A stretch of DNA of 64,000 nucleotides from Pseudomonas sp. LD120 (GTDB lineage: Bacteria > Pseudomonadota > Gammaproteobacteria > Pseudomonadales > Pseudomonadaceae). The stretch covers positions 1,302,001-1,366,000 of the forward strand of contig NZ_WVHL01000005.1 of NCBI RefSeq assembly GCF_009861525.1, given 5' to 3'. The notes below the pieces were generated by a model that made no database searches, was not told the origin of the DNA, and saw only the letters and a program-made list of their open reading frames with translations. The translations under genes were made by a program, and so were the position numbers. Positions within the stretch are counted from its first letter, which is position 1. Each line of letters opens with the position of its first letter. Shown here piece by piece: positions 34,636 through 42,594 of this stretch.

Positions 34636-35049
34636 TCAGTAGATCGGCCAGCAACCGGGGGTGAGCAGTTCGACGAGGTTTTCATCCGGATCGCGGAAAT
34701 ACAGGCTGGAGCCGCCCTTGGGCCACTCGGTCCGGCCTTCCAGGGCAATGTCGAAGCGGTTCAGCCGCTCCTTCCAGCCTGGCAGATCCTGTTTGTCGAT
34801 GGCGAAGCACACGTGGATCCGTCCGCTGGCATCGTGGGGAGGGATCTCGCCTCCGCTGAGGTACTTGGTGTGCAACGAGGCGCCCCGCTTGAACAGCAAG
34901 AGGGTATTCTGGTCGCCGATGTTCAGCGCCACGAGTTCGTCGCTCTCGACCATGACTTCCAGCTGGAAGGTTTTTGCGTAGAATTCTTTCGCAATGTCGA
35001 GATCGTTCACATAAAGGGCTGTTTCAATGATTCGTTTGAGTTGCAGCAT
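34636..35049 (-). CDS. VOC-superfamily enzyme, candidate toxoflavin self-resistance
   Basis: The 137-residue protein has two beta-alpha-beta-beta-beta modules (glyoxalase/bleomycin-resistance/dioxygenase fold). Likely metal ligands are H79 in GRIHVCFAI and E127 in NLVELL, with FRDPDENLVEL the typical last strand. The ATG at 35049 follows AGGAG. It is divergent from the LysR gene with only 46 bases between. The toxoflavin-degrading enzyme TflA of Paenibacillus is a manganese VOC protein, and P. protegens is reported to carry a toxoflavin-degrading gene (toxM) in its cluster; this gene is a good candidate for that role, but the identity is my inference. Confidence 0.7.
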   Translation of the reverse strand: MLQLKRIIETALYVNDLDIAKEFYAKTFQLEVMVESDELVALNIGDQNTLLLFKRGASLHTKYLSGGEIPPHDASGRIHVCFAIDKQDLPGWKERLNRFDIALEGRTEWPKGGSSLYFRDPDENLVELLTPGCWPIY

Positions 35050-35095
35050 GTGTTGCTCCTTTTGGGACGTTGCTCCCTGAGTTGGAAATGACAGG

Positions 35096-36022
35096 ATGGT
35101 CACGGTCTTACTGCGCAATATCGATTTGAACCTGTTGGTGGTGCTTGATGCCCTGCTGACGGAAAAACACGTCACCCGCACGGCCTTGCGCCTGCACCTG
35201 AGCCAGCCGGCGATCAGCCACTCCTTGAGCAAGTTGCGGGGGCTGCTGGACGATCCGATCCTGATCCGCCGTGGTAGCGAGCTGGTGCTCAGTTCCCTGG
35301 CCCAGAACATTCAGCAACCGTTGCGGGAAATTCTCAGCCAGATCGAAACCCTGTTCGGCAAGTCCATCGACTTCGACCCCGCGAACTCTCAGCGCATCTT
35401 CACCCTGGCGATGTCCGACTACGGTGCGGCGCTGGTGCTGCCGAGCCTGATGGTGCGTTTGCGCCGCGACGCACCGAACACCACCTTGCTGGTGACCCAG
35501 GACACCCGGCACGGCATGCTTGAGCAAGTGTCCCAAGGCAAGATCGACCTGGCCCTGGGGGTGTTCCCCAATCTGTCGAATGACATTTCTACTGAAGTGC
35601 TGTTCGAGGAAACCTTCTCCTGCCTCCTCGACCGGCGCACGTTGCCGGCCAACGGCAGGTTGGACCTGGACAGCTACCTGGCGCGACCGCACATCCTGGT
35701 GTCGATGGATGGCAGTGCCAACGGAGAAGTGGACAGCCTGCTGCGCGATGAGGGGCTGCAACGACGGATCGCCGTGAGCGTGCCCCATTGGCGTACCGCC
35801 CCCAGCATGATTCACAACACTGACCTGATCCTCACGGTGGCCACCCGCACCCTGGACGAAGCGCTGCTCAACCAGGACCTGATCCAGCTTCGGCCACCGC
35901 TGCCGATTCCACCTTTTCCTTTCGTGCAGATCTGGCATCAGCGTTTCGACAATGAGCCGGCTCATGTCTGGTTGCGTGAACAGGTCAAGCAGGTGGTCGC
36001 TCATCGCTCGCCCGACGGCTGA
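35096..36022 (+). CDS. toxR: LysR-family regulator of the tox island (ToxR-like)
   Basis: The 308-residue protein has an N-terminal winged HTH (NIDLNLLVVLDALLTEKHVTRTALRLHLSQPAISHSLSKLRGLL, residues 8-52) of the NodD/SyrM-like subgroup and a periplasmic-binding-fold effector domain. In Burkholderia glumae the LysR protein ToxR activates toxABCDE and toxFGHI with toxoflavin as co-inducer. Here it lies between the pump/VOC genes and the biosynthetic genes, transcribed against the latter and overlapping the end of the RibD-like gene by 22 bases. The symbol is by analogy of family and context. Confidence 0.75.
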   Translation: MVTVLLRNIDLNLLVVLDALLTEKHVTRTALRLHLSQPAISHSLSKLRGLLDDPILIRRGSELVLSSLAQNIQQPLREILSQIETLFGKSIDFDPANSQRIFTLAMSDYGAALVLPSLMVRLRRDAPNTTLLVTQDTRHGMLEQVSQGKIDLALGVFPNLSNDISTEVLFEETFSCLLDRRTLPANGRLDLDSYLARPHILVSMDGSANGEVDSLLRDEGLQRRIAVSVPHWRTAPSMIHNTDLILTVATRTLDEALLNQDLIQLRPPLPIPPFPFVQIWHQRFDNEPAHVWLREQVKQVVAHRSPDG

Positions 36023-37107
36023 GCCGGACGCAGGCGCAAGCGCAGGTCCGGTCCCAGTTGGCTGACGTCATACAGGGTAAAGTCCAGGGCCTCTTCCAGG
36101 TGCTCGAAGGCCGGCAGGTGCACCAGCGGCCGGGCCAGATCGCCCAACAGGCGCGGGGCCACGTACAGCAGCAACTCATCCACGTGCTGCGCCCTGAGCA
36201 GGCTGCCGGCCAGTGTCGGCCCGGCTTCCACCATTAGGTCGTGCAAGCCGCGCTGGCTGAGGTTGCGCAGCAACTGCTCAAGGTCCAGGCCCAGCTCGTC
36301 TCCCGGCAGCGCCATGACCCGCTCGCTGTCGGTGGTGGCGAGCGGGCAGTCCTGGTTGACCACGTGCAGGCTGGGTGCCTGGTCGTTGAACACCCGTGCA
36401 GTGGCGGGCACCCGGCCCTGGCCATCGAGCACCACGCGGACCGGGGCCAAGGCTTCCGCAGAGGACAACTGGCGTACCGTAAGCAGTGGGTCGTCCGCAA
36501 GCACAGTGCCGCTGCCGGTGAGAATGGCCGAGCTGCGGGCCCGCCAGTACTGCACGTCGTCCCGGGCCCGGGCGCTGGTGATCCACTTCGAGCGTCCGTT
36601 TTCCAGGGCGGTACGCCCGTCCAGGCTCATCCCCATCTTCAGTTGTACCCAGGGCCGCTGGCGCTGCACGCTGGACAGAAAGCCTCGGTTCAACTCCTGG
36701 GCCGCCGATTCCAGCAAACCGACCCTGACCTCGATGCCCGCGTTGCGCAGTTGGGCGATGCCCTGGCCGTCGACCTGCTTGAACGGGTCCTGATGGGCCA
36801 CCACCACGCTGCTCACACCGCTGTCGATCAGCGCCTGGTGGCAGGCGCCGGTGCGTCCGACATGGCTGCAGGGCTCCATCGTCACGTAGGCGGTGGCGCC
36901 CCGCGCCAGGCCACCGGCCTGACGCAGGGCGAACACTTCGGCATGGGGCCCGCCGGCCCGTCGATGCCAGCCTTCACCGACGACCTGCAGGCCGTGGGCG
37001 ATCACGCAACCCACCCGCGGATTGGGCCAGGTGGAGTGGCTGCCCCGTTCCGCCAGGGACAGGGCGCGTTGCATGTGCTGGAAATCGACCTCGCTGAAGT
37101 AGCTCAT
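36001..37107 (-). CDS. toxE: RibD-like deaminase/reductase (ToxE)
   Basis: The 368-residue bifunctional protein is built like RibD. The N-terminal cytidine-deaminase fold has the zinc motif HAEV (H55-A-E57) and PCSHVGRTGAC (C80 and C89), and the C-terminal half is a reductase domain (MGMSLDGRTALENGRSKWITS, MVEAGPTLAGSLL). It should deaminate, and perhaps reduce, the pyrimidine product of GTP cyclohydrolase II. In toxoflavin synthesis the first two steps are shared with riboflavin, and ToxE supplies the deaminase. Its start overlaps the WD40 gene stop (ATGA). A genuine ribD elsewhere in the genome is expected. Confidence 0.85.
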   Translation of the reverse strand: MSYFSEVDFQHMQRALSLAERGSHSTWPNPRVGCVIAHGLQVVGEGWHRRAGGPHAEVFALRQAGGLARGATAYVTMEPCSHVGRTGACHQALIDSGVSSVVVAHQDPFKQVDGQGIAQLRNAGIEVRVGLLESAAQELNRGFLSSVQRQRPWVQLKMGMSLDGRTALENGRSKWITSARARDDVQYWRARSSAILTGSGTVLADDPLLTVRQLSSAEALAPVRVVLDGQGRVPATARVFNDQAPSLHVVNQDCPLATTDSERVMALPGDELGLDLEQLLRNLSQRGLHDLMVEAGPTLAGSLLRAQHVDELLLYVAPRLLGDLARPLVHLPAFEHLEEALDFTLYDVSQLGPDLRLRLRPAQPSGER

Positions 37108-38807
37108 GGGTGTGACGGCTGCACAGCGGCCCGGGGCGTGATCGGGTAGATCCGGCCGTCATAGGCGCTGGCCAGGAAACCCTCGCCACTGGCGTCATGG
37201 GTCAGGCAGGAAATACCGCTGGCGGTGGGTTTCTCGACGCGGGTCCAGACGCGTTTCTTCAGGTCGAAGAGTGCCACGGTGCCGCCATAACTGCCAGTGG
37301 CGATCATCGAGCGGTCCCGGGAGATGGCGATGCACTTGATCGAGTGGCTGTGGGGGGTGTCGAACACTTCGCTGTTGCCGTCGCGCCACAGGCGTAATTT
37401 CAAGTCGCGGCCGATGCTGGCGAAGCCACCCTGGATCTGCGTGCAGCCATTGGAGATCCGTTTGTGGGCCTTGTCCAGGTAGGTTTCCAACGTGAAGTCG
37501 GCAATCCGAAAGAACGCTGCGGCCGCGGTAGCGCAGACACTGAAGATGTAGGTTTCGTCGGCCGCGATGCCCTTGATGGCGTTCTCATGCATGCTCACCT
37601 GGGTGACGAAGCGCGGTTGCTGCTGGTCCAGGGCGAAGATCAACGCTTCACCGGTGTAGGTACCGATGGCCGCATGCAAGACGCCGTTCTTGATGAAGGT
37701 GGTGCCGCAGTTCAGGGGCGAGCGGTGCTGGTACAAGGTGGCGCCGGTGCGGGCGTCGAACACCGTGCCCATCTGGCCGCCGGTCAGCACGTTGTCGCCA
37801 AAGGGCAGGAGGAAGTTACACAGGCTGCCGGCTTTGACACTCGGCTGGCCGTTGATGTGCAGGATACCGGCATCGCCAATGCTGTAGACCTCTTCACCCA
37901 CCACGGCCACGGCGTTGAGGCTGACTGCCGGCTCGATACCGCTCAAGTCCCAGGTCTGGGTGGCGAAATCCCAGGTGGCATAACGCGAGCCGAAGGTCAC
38001 GAAGGCGATACGGTGGCTGCCCAGCAGGGCGCAACTGCGGGGCCAGATAATGCTCGGCAGGGAGGTTTCCGCGGTCTTGACCAGGCAGCCGTCTTGCTGG
38101 AGGTGCCAGAGCATCACGGAGCGGTCGTAGCTGAGGCTGATCAGCAGGCGTTGGTTGTCGTCCCAGATGATTCGCTTGATTCCGGCGCTATGGGCGGGCT
38201 GCAGTTGCGTGCCCTGGGCGCTGATGATGGAAATTTTGCCCTCGTCGTCGCCGGCGAAAATGATGCCCTCGCGCGACAGCGCCACGGTATCGGTTTCCAC
38301 ACCGCCCAGGTCGATGATCTCCACTTGCTGTCCGGTGGCGGCATCCCAGCGGCGGATCGAGCCATCATCGCTGCTCGATACCAGGGTCTGGCCGTCGGCC
38401 GACCAGCACACCGAGATCACGTCGGCGGTGTGGCCCAGGAGGATGTTCAGGGTCTGACCGCTGAGGTCGAACAGGCGGATGCTGTGGTCCCTGGAGCAAG
38501 TGGCGATGGTTTGGCCGTCCGGAGAGAAGGCGGCCATTTCGATGTCGTCGTCATGCCCGATGAGCACGCTCTTGAGGCGCAGTGACGGAACCTCCCAGAC
38601 CCGAGCGGTGTAGTCACTGCTGGCGCTTACCAGCAGCGTTCCGGATGGGTTGAACGCACATTGGTTGGCCAGGTGGTCGTGCAGGACGCGCTGGATCGGG
38701 GTCTGGTTTCTGGCGTCCCAGAGGATGACCTGATTGTCGTAGCCGGCGGTGGCTATGTAGTGGTCCTTGTACGTCGCGATACCGCTGATGGGTCCGAAAT
38801 GTCTCAT
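37104..38807 (-). CDS. toxC: WD40-repeat protein of toxoflavin synthesis (ToxC)
   Basis: The 567-residue protein consists almost wholly of WD40 repeats; clear ones are at about 2-31, 42-72, 83-115 (GHDDDIEMAAFSPDGQTIAT then HSIRLFD), 124-156 and near the C terminus (HSHSIKCIAISRDRSMIATG, then GGTVALFD). Two seven-bladed propellers would fit the length. It has no signal peptide. WD40 proteins are uncommon in bacterial biosynthetic clusters; ToxC of B. glumae is the known match by composition and gene company. Its step in the pathway is not established to my knowledge; a scaffold or an unrecognised enzyme are both possible. Confidence 0.82.
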   Translation of the reverse strand: MRHFGPISGIATYKDHYIATAGYDNQVILWDARNQTPIQRVLHDHLANQCAFNPSGTLLVSASSDYTARVWEVPSLRLKSVLIGHDDDIEMAAFSPDGQTIATCSRDHSIRLFDLSGQTLNILLGHTADVISVCWSADGQTLVSSSDDGSIRRWDAATGQQVEIIDLGGVETDTVALSREGIIFAGDDEGKISIISAQGTQLQPAHSAGIKRIIWDDNQRLLISLSYDRSVMLWHLQQDGCLVKTAETSLPSIIWPRSCALLGSHRIAFVTFGSRYATWDFATQTWDLSGIEPAVSLNAVAVVGEEVYSIGDAGILHINGQPSVKAGSLCNFLLPFGDNVLTGGQMGTVFDARTGATLYQHRSPLNCGTTFIKNGVLHAAIGTYTGEALIFALDQQQPRFVTQVSMHENAIKGIAADETYIFSVCATAAAAFFRIADFTLETYLDKAHKRISNGCTQIQGGFASIGRDLKLRLWRDGNSEVFDTPHSHSIKCIAISRDRSMIATGSYGGTVALFDLKKRVWTRVEKPTASGISCLTHDASGEGFLASAYDGRIYPITPRAAVQPSHP

Positions 38808-38885
38808 GATTATTGTCCTTAATAATGCGCTTGGCGGATGACTGGCGGCCGTCCGCCGTCCAATAGGACGGGGAGGCCTGCTCTT

Positions 38886-39485
38886 TTATCGGATGAGGTC
38901 GATGATGTGGTTCTTCTTGTCTTTCTTGGCTTGCAGGTAGTGGCTGTTGTGCCGCGTAAGAAAGACGCCAGTGGGGATGCTGCTATCCACCTTGATGCCG
39001 TTGTCCTTCAGGGCCTGGACCTTGTCCGGGTTGTTGGTAATCAGACGGCATTGATGCACGCCCACGGCCTTGAGCATCCTGGCGGCCATGGAGAAGTCTC
39101 GGCCGTCTTCGGGGAAGTTCAGGTGGCTGTTGGCCTCGAAGGTGTCCATGCCACGGTCTTGCAGGCGGTAGGCATCCAACTTGGCGTACAGGCCGATACC
39201 ACGGCCTTCCTGGCGCAGGTAGATCAGGTAGCCGCCTTCTTCGTGCATGCGCGAGATGGATTCGCTGAGCTGCGGGCCGCAATCGCAGCGTTGAGAGTTG
39301 AAGACATCGCCGGTCAGGCATTCGGAATGAATGCGTACCAGAGGGCTATGCCCGCTGACGGGGCCCAGCTTGATCAATATGTGCTCATCAGCCGCTTCCA
39401 GTCCGGTGAAGCTGTAGAAAGTGCCGGGCGTTGAGGAGTCGTTCAGCGGTATGTCGACTTGGTTTCTGATGCTGAGTCTGTTCAT
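38886..39485 (-). CDS. toxB: GTP cyclohydrolase II of toxoflavin synthesis (ToxB)
   Basis: The 199-residue RibA-type enzyme opens the imidazole ring of GTP, releasing formate and pyrophosphate, the first step shared by riboflavin and toxoflavin. The three zinc cysteines are C56, C67 and C69 in HSECLTGDVFNSQRCDCG, and the catalytic stretch LRQEGRGIGLYAKLDAY spans 90-106. The length is that of stand-alone RibA, without the RibB half. Its position among tox genes marks it as the dedicated copy. Confidence 0.88.
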   Translation of the reverse strand: MNRLSIRNQVDIPLNDSSTPGTFYSFTGLEAADEHILIKLGPVSGHSPLVRIHSECLTGDVFNSQRCDCGPQLSESISRMHEEGGYLIYLRQEGRGIGLYAKLDAYRLQDRGMDTFEANSHLNFPEDGRDFSMAARMLKAVGVHQCRLITNNPDKVQALKDNGIKVDSSIPTGVFLTRHNSHYLQAKKDKKNHIIDLIR

Positions 39486-39551
39486 GGAAATCCCTTCCGT
39501 TCTTTGACGTTGAACGTGTAATTGTTGAGTGGCGTGGGTAAAGGTCTTGAT

Positions 39552-40559
39552 TCAGAGGCTCTCGGCTAGCCTGAAGCCCATCACGTAAATCTCCCTGGGG
39601 TATTTGCCGTGTCGACGGCAGTTGCGGGTCAGGTCGCGGAAGCGGGTAAAGCTGCCGCCGCGGGCGATCCGGTGTGTGCCAACCACCGTTACCAGGTCGT
39701 CTACGACGGCTTGGCCACCGGGGTAGGGGGCGTAGTTGTCCGCGACGTACTCCTCGACATTGCCGGCCATGTCCATGCAGCCGAAAGGGGATGCACCTTC
39801 GGGCAGGGCGCCCACCGCCGTGGTGGTGAACAAGCCCATTTCTGCGGTGTTGGCGTGCAGGGGCGCAAAGTCCTGACCCCAGGGGTATTCGAGGTTTTCG
39901 TGGCCGGCGGCGGCAAATTCCCATTCCGCTTCGCTGGGCAGGCGGAACGAACGGCCGGTACGGCTCGACAGCCACTGGCAGTAGGCGTCGGCGTCACTGG
40001 CGTCGAGTCCGTAGACCGGGTGGTTGGCGCGTTCGCCGGGGAACTGGCCGAACAGCCAGTTGCCCGGTATGGCAGGGTGTTGCGAATCCTCCAGGAATGC
40101 CCGGTATTCCAGGTTGGTCACAGGGTATTTGCCGATGGCATAGGGCATGAGCTCAACTCGGTGGCGGGGGGCCTCTTTCTCGATCCAGCTGCGATCCAGC
40201 CCCAGCCCTTGCATGCGCTGCATCACCTGGTCGATTGCCGAGGTTTCGAGGCCGATCTCGACCTGGCCGCCTTCGATGCTGATCATCGGTGGGTTGAGTA
40301 CATCCAGGCGCGGGTCCATGGTATGGGCCAGCAAGCGCGCCGACGCCAGGCGCCATGACAGCGGGGCTTCGGGGTTCTCCACCCCCAGAGCGAGCTGATC
40401 TGCCGTTTTGTCGGACAGTTGCCGCCAGACAGCCAGCGGCAGCGAAAGCTCGACACCTGGCTGAAAGTGCTCCTCAAGGCCCATCAATTGCCTGTCGGTC
40501 ATGTCAGCTGTCAGGGGGCCGTCGAACACTGGCCAGTGAGCAAAACCCTTGGGATTCAT
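39552..40559 (-). CDS. toxD: FGE/SUMF1-fold protein of toxoflavin synthesis (ToxD)
   Basis: The 335-residue protein has a formylglycine-generating-enzyme-type C-lectin domain in its C-terminal 240 residues: MISIEGGQVEIG, PVTNLEYRAFL, RLPSEAEWEFAAAG, GNVEEYVADNY, RGGSFTRFRD and GFRLAESL. True FGEs bind copper through two cysteines after RGGS; here that segment reads RGGSFTRFRDLTRNCRR and lacks both, more like EgtB-type relatives. Its first 90 residues have no recognised domain. ToxD is required for toxoflavin in B. glumae as I recall; which reaction it performs is open, and N-N bond formation or a redox step are speculative options. Confidence 0.78.
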   Translation of the reverse strand: MNPKGFAHWPVFDGPLTADMTDRQLMGLEEHFQPGVELSLPLAVWRQLSDKTADQLALGVENPEAPLSWRLASARLLAHTMDPRLDVLNPPMISIEGGQVEIGLETSAIDQVMQRMQGLGLDRSWIEKEAPRHRVELMPYAIGKYPVTNLEYRAFLEDSQHPAIPGNWLFGQFPGERANHPVYGLDASDADAYCQWLSSRTGRSFRLPSEAEWEFAAAGHENLEYPWGQDFAPLHANTAEMGLFTTTAVGALPEGASPFGCMDMAGNVEEYVADNYAPYPGGQAVVDDLVTVVGTHRIARGGSFTRFRDLTRNCRRHGKYPREIYVMGFRLAESL

Positions 40560-40608
40560 AGTACTTCTTGTCCTGGTTCTGGTTGAGGTGGGCAGGGGCG
40601 GTGGCCGC

Positions 40609-41349
40609 TTACAAGGTGCAGATCAGCCCGGTCTGCAGGCAGTTGCGCTCAAAATCGTCCCAGTAACCCTGGGGGTGTTTGGCGCGGTTGGCGGCGGAGA
40701 TGATCGGTTTCTGCCATTGCAGCTTCGAGAAGCCGGCCTTGAGGATGGCGTTCTCGTAGGTCTCGCGGCTCCAGCGATGGAAGGTGAAGGCGCTGGGCGG
40801 TTGGGTGACGAACTCGGCGTGATGCCGGAAACCACCGGCATGGGGTTCTTCGCTGAGCACGTGGACGCCGTACTTGGTGAAGTTGCCGCGTTGCAGTTGG
40901 AAGCCCGGGTCCACGGTGTAGGCGATGAGCTTGCCGCCGGACACCATGTTCTTGGCCACCACTTGGAACATTTTTTCCAGCTCTTGAGGTGTTTGCGCGT
41001 AGTTGAATAGCCAGGCTGCGGTAACGCGATCGAACTGCCCCAGTACACCCATGTCGCAGACGTTGGCCACGTGATACTCAATGGCCTCTTGGTTACGCGC
41101 CGACTCTTTGCGCGCCAGTTCGATCATCGATGAGGAAATGTCCACACCGACTACTTTGCTGGCCCCTTGGTGGTACAGCTCTCGGCCGAAATAGCCGAAG
41201 CCGCAAGCCAGGTCCAGGATGGACTTGCCCTTGATGTCTCCGACCATATGGAAGAACGTTTCTGTTTCTACTGAGCGTTGTGAAGCCGTATCAGTGAAGT
41301 CTTCAAAACGTTCACCAATTGAGTCATAAGTTGCAGTTTGGCTGGACAT
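40609..41349 (-). CDS. toxA: SAM-dependent methyltransferase of toxoflavin synthesis (ToxA)
   Basis: The 246-residue class I methyltransferase has the SAM motif I KSILDLACGFGYFGRELY (about 38-55), an acidic motif II (VVGVDISSSM), and motif for post I (NVCDMG...FDRVTAAWLFNYA). In toxoflavin synthesis ToxA N-methylates the azapteridine core (positions 1 and 6 methyls). It is the first enzyme gene of the run toxA-D-B-C-E; the B. glumae order is A-B-C-D-E, so the genes have been shuffled. A dyad at 41376-41394 and a TATAAA sequence lie just upstream, suggesting a promoter here. Confidence 0.87.
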   Translation of the reverse strand: MSSQTATYDSIGERFEDFTDTASQRSVETETFFHMVGDIKGKSILDLACGFGYFGRELYHQGASKVVGVDISSSMIELARKESARNQEAIEYHVANVCDMGVLGQFDRVTAAWLFNYAQTPQELEKMFQVVAKNMVSGGKLIAYTVDPGFQLQRGNFTKYGVHVLSEEPHAGGFRHHAEFVTQPPSAFTFHRWSRETYENAILKAGFSKLQWQKPIISAANRAKHPQGYWDDFERNCLQTGLICTL

Positions 41350-41369
41350 ATTTACCTCTATGGTCGGCT

Positions 41370-41394
41370 GTTTATAACCTGTCGATACAAGGTT
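41370..41394 (-). promoter_or_regulatory. Candidate toxA promoter and LysR-type operator
   Basis: On the minus strand AACCT-N9-AGGTT (41376-41394) is an interrupted dyad directly upstream of TATAAA (41371-41376), with the ATG 20 bases further on after AGAGG. The dyad covers the -35 region, where an activator such as ToxR would touch RNA polymerase. The exact T-N11-A form is not met, so this remains tentative. Confidence 0.4.
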
Positions 41395-41443
41395 GTTTAG
41401 GTGTGCTCTTTGGGTTTCTTATAGTGTTGTGCTGTTCTTGTTT

Positions 41444-41890
41444 TTAGCCGCGAGTGGTAATGATGAATCCGCCGATTACCACCAGTACTCCGATCAGTTT
41501 TTGCATGCTTATTGTTTGGCGTGGCAGACCGACCAAACCGAAGTAGTCGATCAGCAAGGAAATGATCAACTGTCCGACAATCACCGTCATAATGAAATTC
41601 AGAGCCCCGAGACGCGGAGCCATAAGCAACGCAACGGTGATGTAGAACACCCCGGCGATCCCGCCCATCCAGATCCACCAAGGTCCCTCCTGGGCAGCCG
41701 CAAAGTTGGGGCGCGGAACTTTTATGAATACGATTACTGCAGTAAGTGCCACTAAGCTTACAACTAGAGACACTCCAGTTGCCCACAGTGGATGGCCGAG
41801 TAGATTTCCAAGTTTTGAGTTTGTTCCTGCTTGAAGTGGTACGGCGAAGCCGGCTAGAAGGCTCAATAAAATTGATATTAAAAATGCCAT
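41444..41890 (-). CDS. YdcZ/DUF606-type DMT transporter
   Basis: The 148-residue protein has five hydrophobic segments (FLISILLSLLAGFAVPLQAG, WATGVSLVVSLVALTAVIVFI, MGGIAGVFYITVALLMA, ALNFIMTVIVGQLIISLLI, KLIGVLVVIGGFIITT), the half-size DUF606 layout that works as a dimer. It is the first gene on the minus strand of the tox block, 94 bases before toxA. Its DNA and flanks are visibly richer in A+T than the neighbours, pointing to separate acquisition. A role in moving toxoflavin or a precursor is inference. Confidence 0.75.
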   Translation of the reverse strand: MAFLISILLSLLAGFAVPLQAGTNSKLGNLLGHPLWATGVSLVVSLVALTAVIVFIKVPRPNFAAAQEGPWWIWMGGIAGVFYITVALLMAPRLGALNFIMTVIVGQLIISLLIDYFGLVGLPRQTISMQKLIGVLVVIGGFIITTRG

Positions 41891-42120
41891 ATTTTTTTCA
41901 CTCCATTTTTCGCAGAGATTTGTACTTTTAATAATATGCTGATGCCAATCATTTGTTCTTATGGCCGGTATTCGCCACGCTGATTGTTCCTCTTGTTTTG
42001 CCCCAGGCCGTGGGTGTGAGGATCGTCGGCGATAATGTTTCCCTGCGGGAAACCGGGGGCGAGGATGCGAAAAACTGACCCGTAGGTTTACAATCGGCCC
42101 ACCTGATCAGGAGTAACCCC

Positions 42121-42594
42121 GTGCTGACTCATCTCGATTCCCAAGGGCGCGCCAATATGGTCGACGTCACCGACAAGGCCGTGACTTTTCGTGAGGCGGT
42201 CGCCGAAGCGCGGGTGCGCATGCTTGCGCAAACGTTGCAGATGATCGTCAGTGGCGGTCACCCCAAGGGCGATGTGTTCGCCGTGGCGCGGATCGCCGGA
42301 ATCCAGGCGGCGAAGAAAACCAGTGACCTGATTCCCCTGTGCCATCCGTTGATGCTGACCAGCGTCAAGGTCGAGCTCAGTGCCGAAGGCGAGGACTGCG
42401 TGCGTATCGTGGCGCGTTGCAAGTTGTCCGGGCAGACCGGGGTGGAAATGGAGGCGCTGACCGCCGCTAGCGTCGCTGCGCTGACGATCTATGACATGTG
42501 CAAGGCTGTGGATCGCGGCATGACCATCGAGGGTGTGCGGGTGCTGGAGAAATCCGGCGGCAAGAGCGGCGATTACCGGGTGGCTGACGCATGA
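42121..42594 (+). CDS. moaC: Cyclic pyranopterin monophosphate synthase
   Basis: The 157-residue enzyme, acting with MoaA, makes cyclic pyranopterin monophosphate, the first intermediate of molybdenum cofactor. Signatures are MVDVTDKAVTFREAVAEA, GDVFAVARIAGIQAAKKTSDLIPLCHPLMLT and MEALTAASVAALTIYDMCKAVD. The start is a GTG with AGGAG eight bases upstream. It overlaps moaD by four bases. It marks the right border of the tox island. Confidence 0.96.
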   Translation: MLTHLDSQGRANMVDVTDKAVTFREAVAEARVRMLAQTLQMIVSGGHPKGDVFAVARIAGIQAAKKTSDLIPLCHPLMLTSVKVELSAEGEDCVRIVARCKLSGQTGVEMEALTAASVAALTIYDMCKAVDRGMTIEGVRVLEKSGGKSGDYRVADA

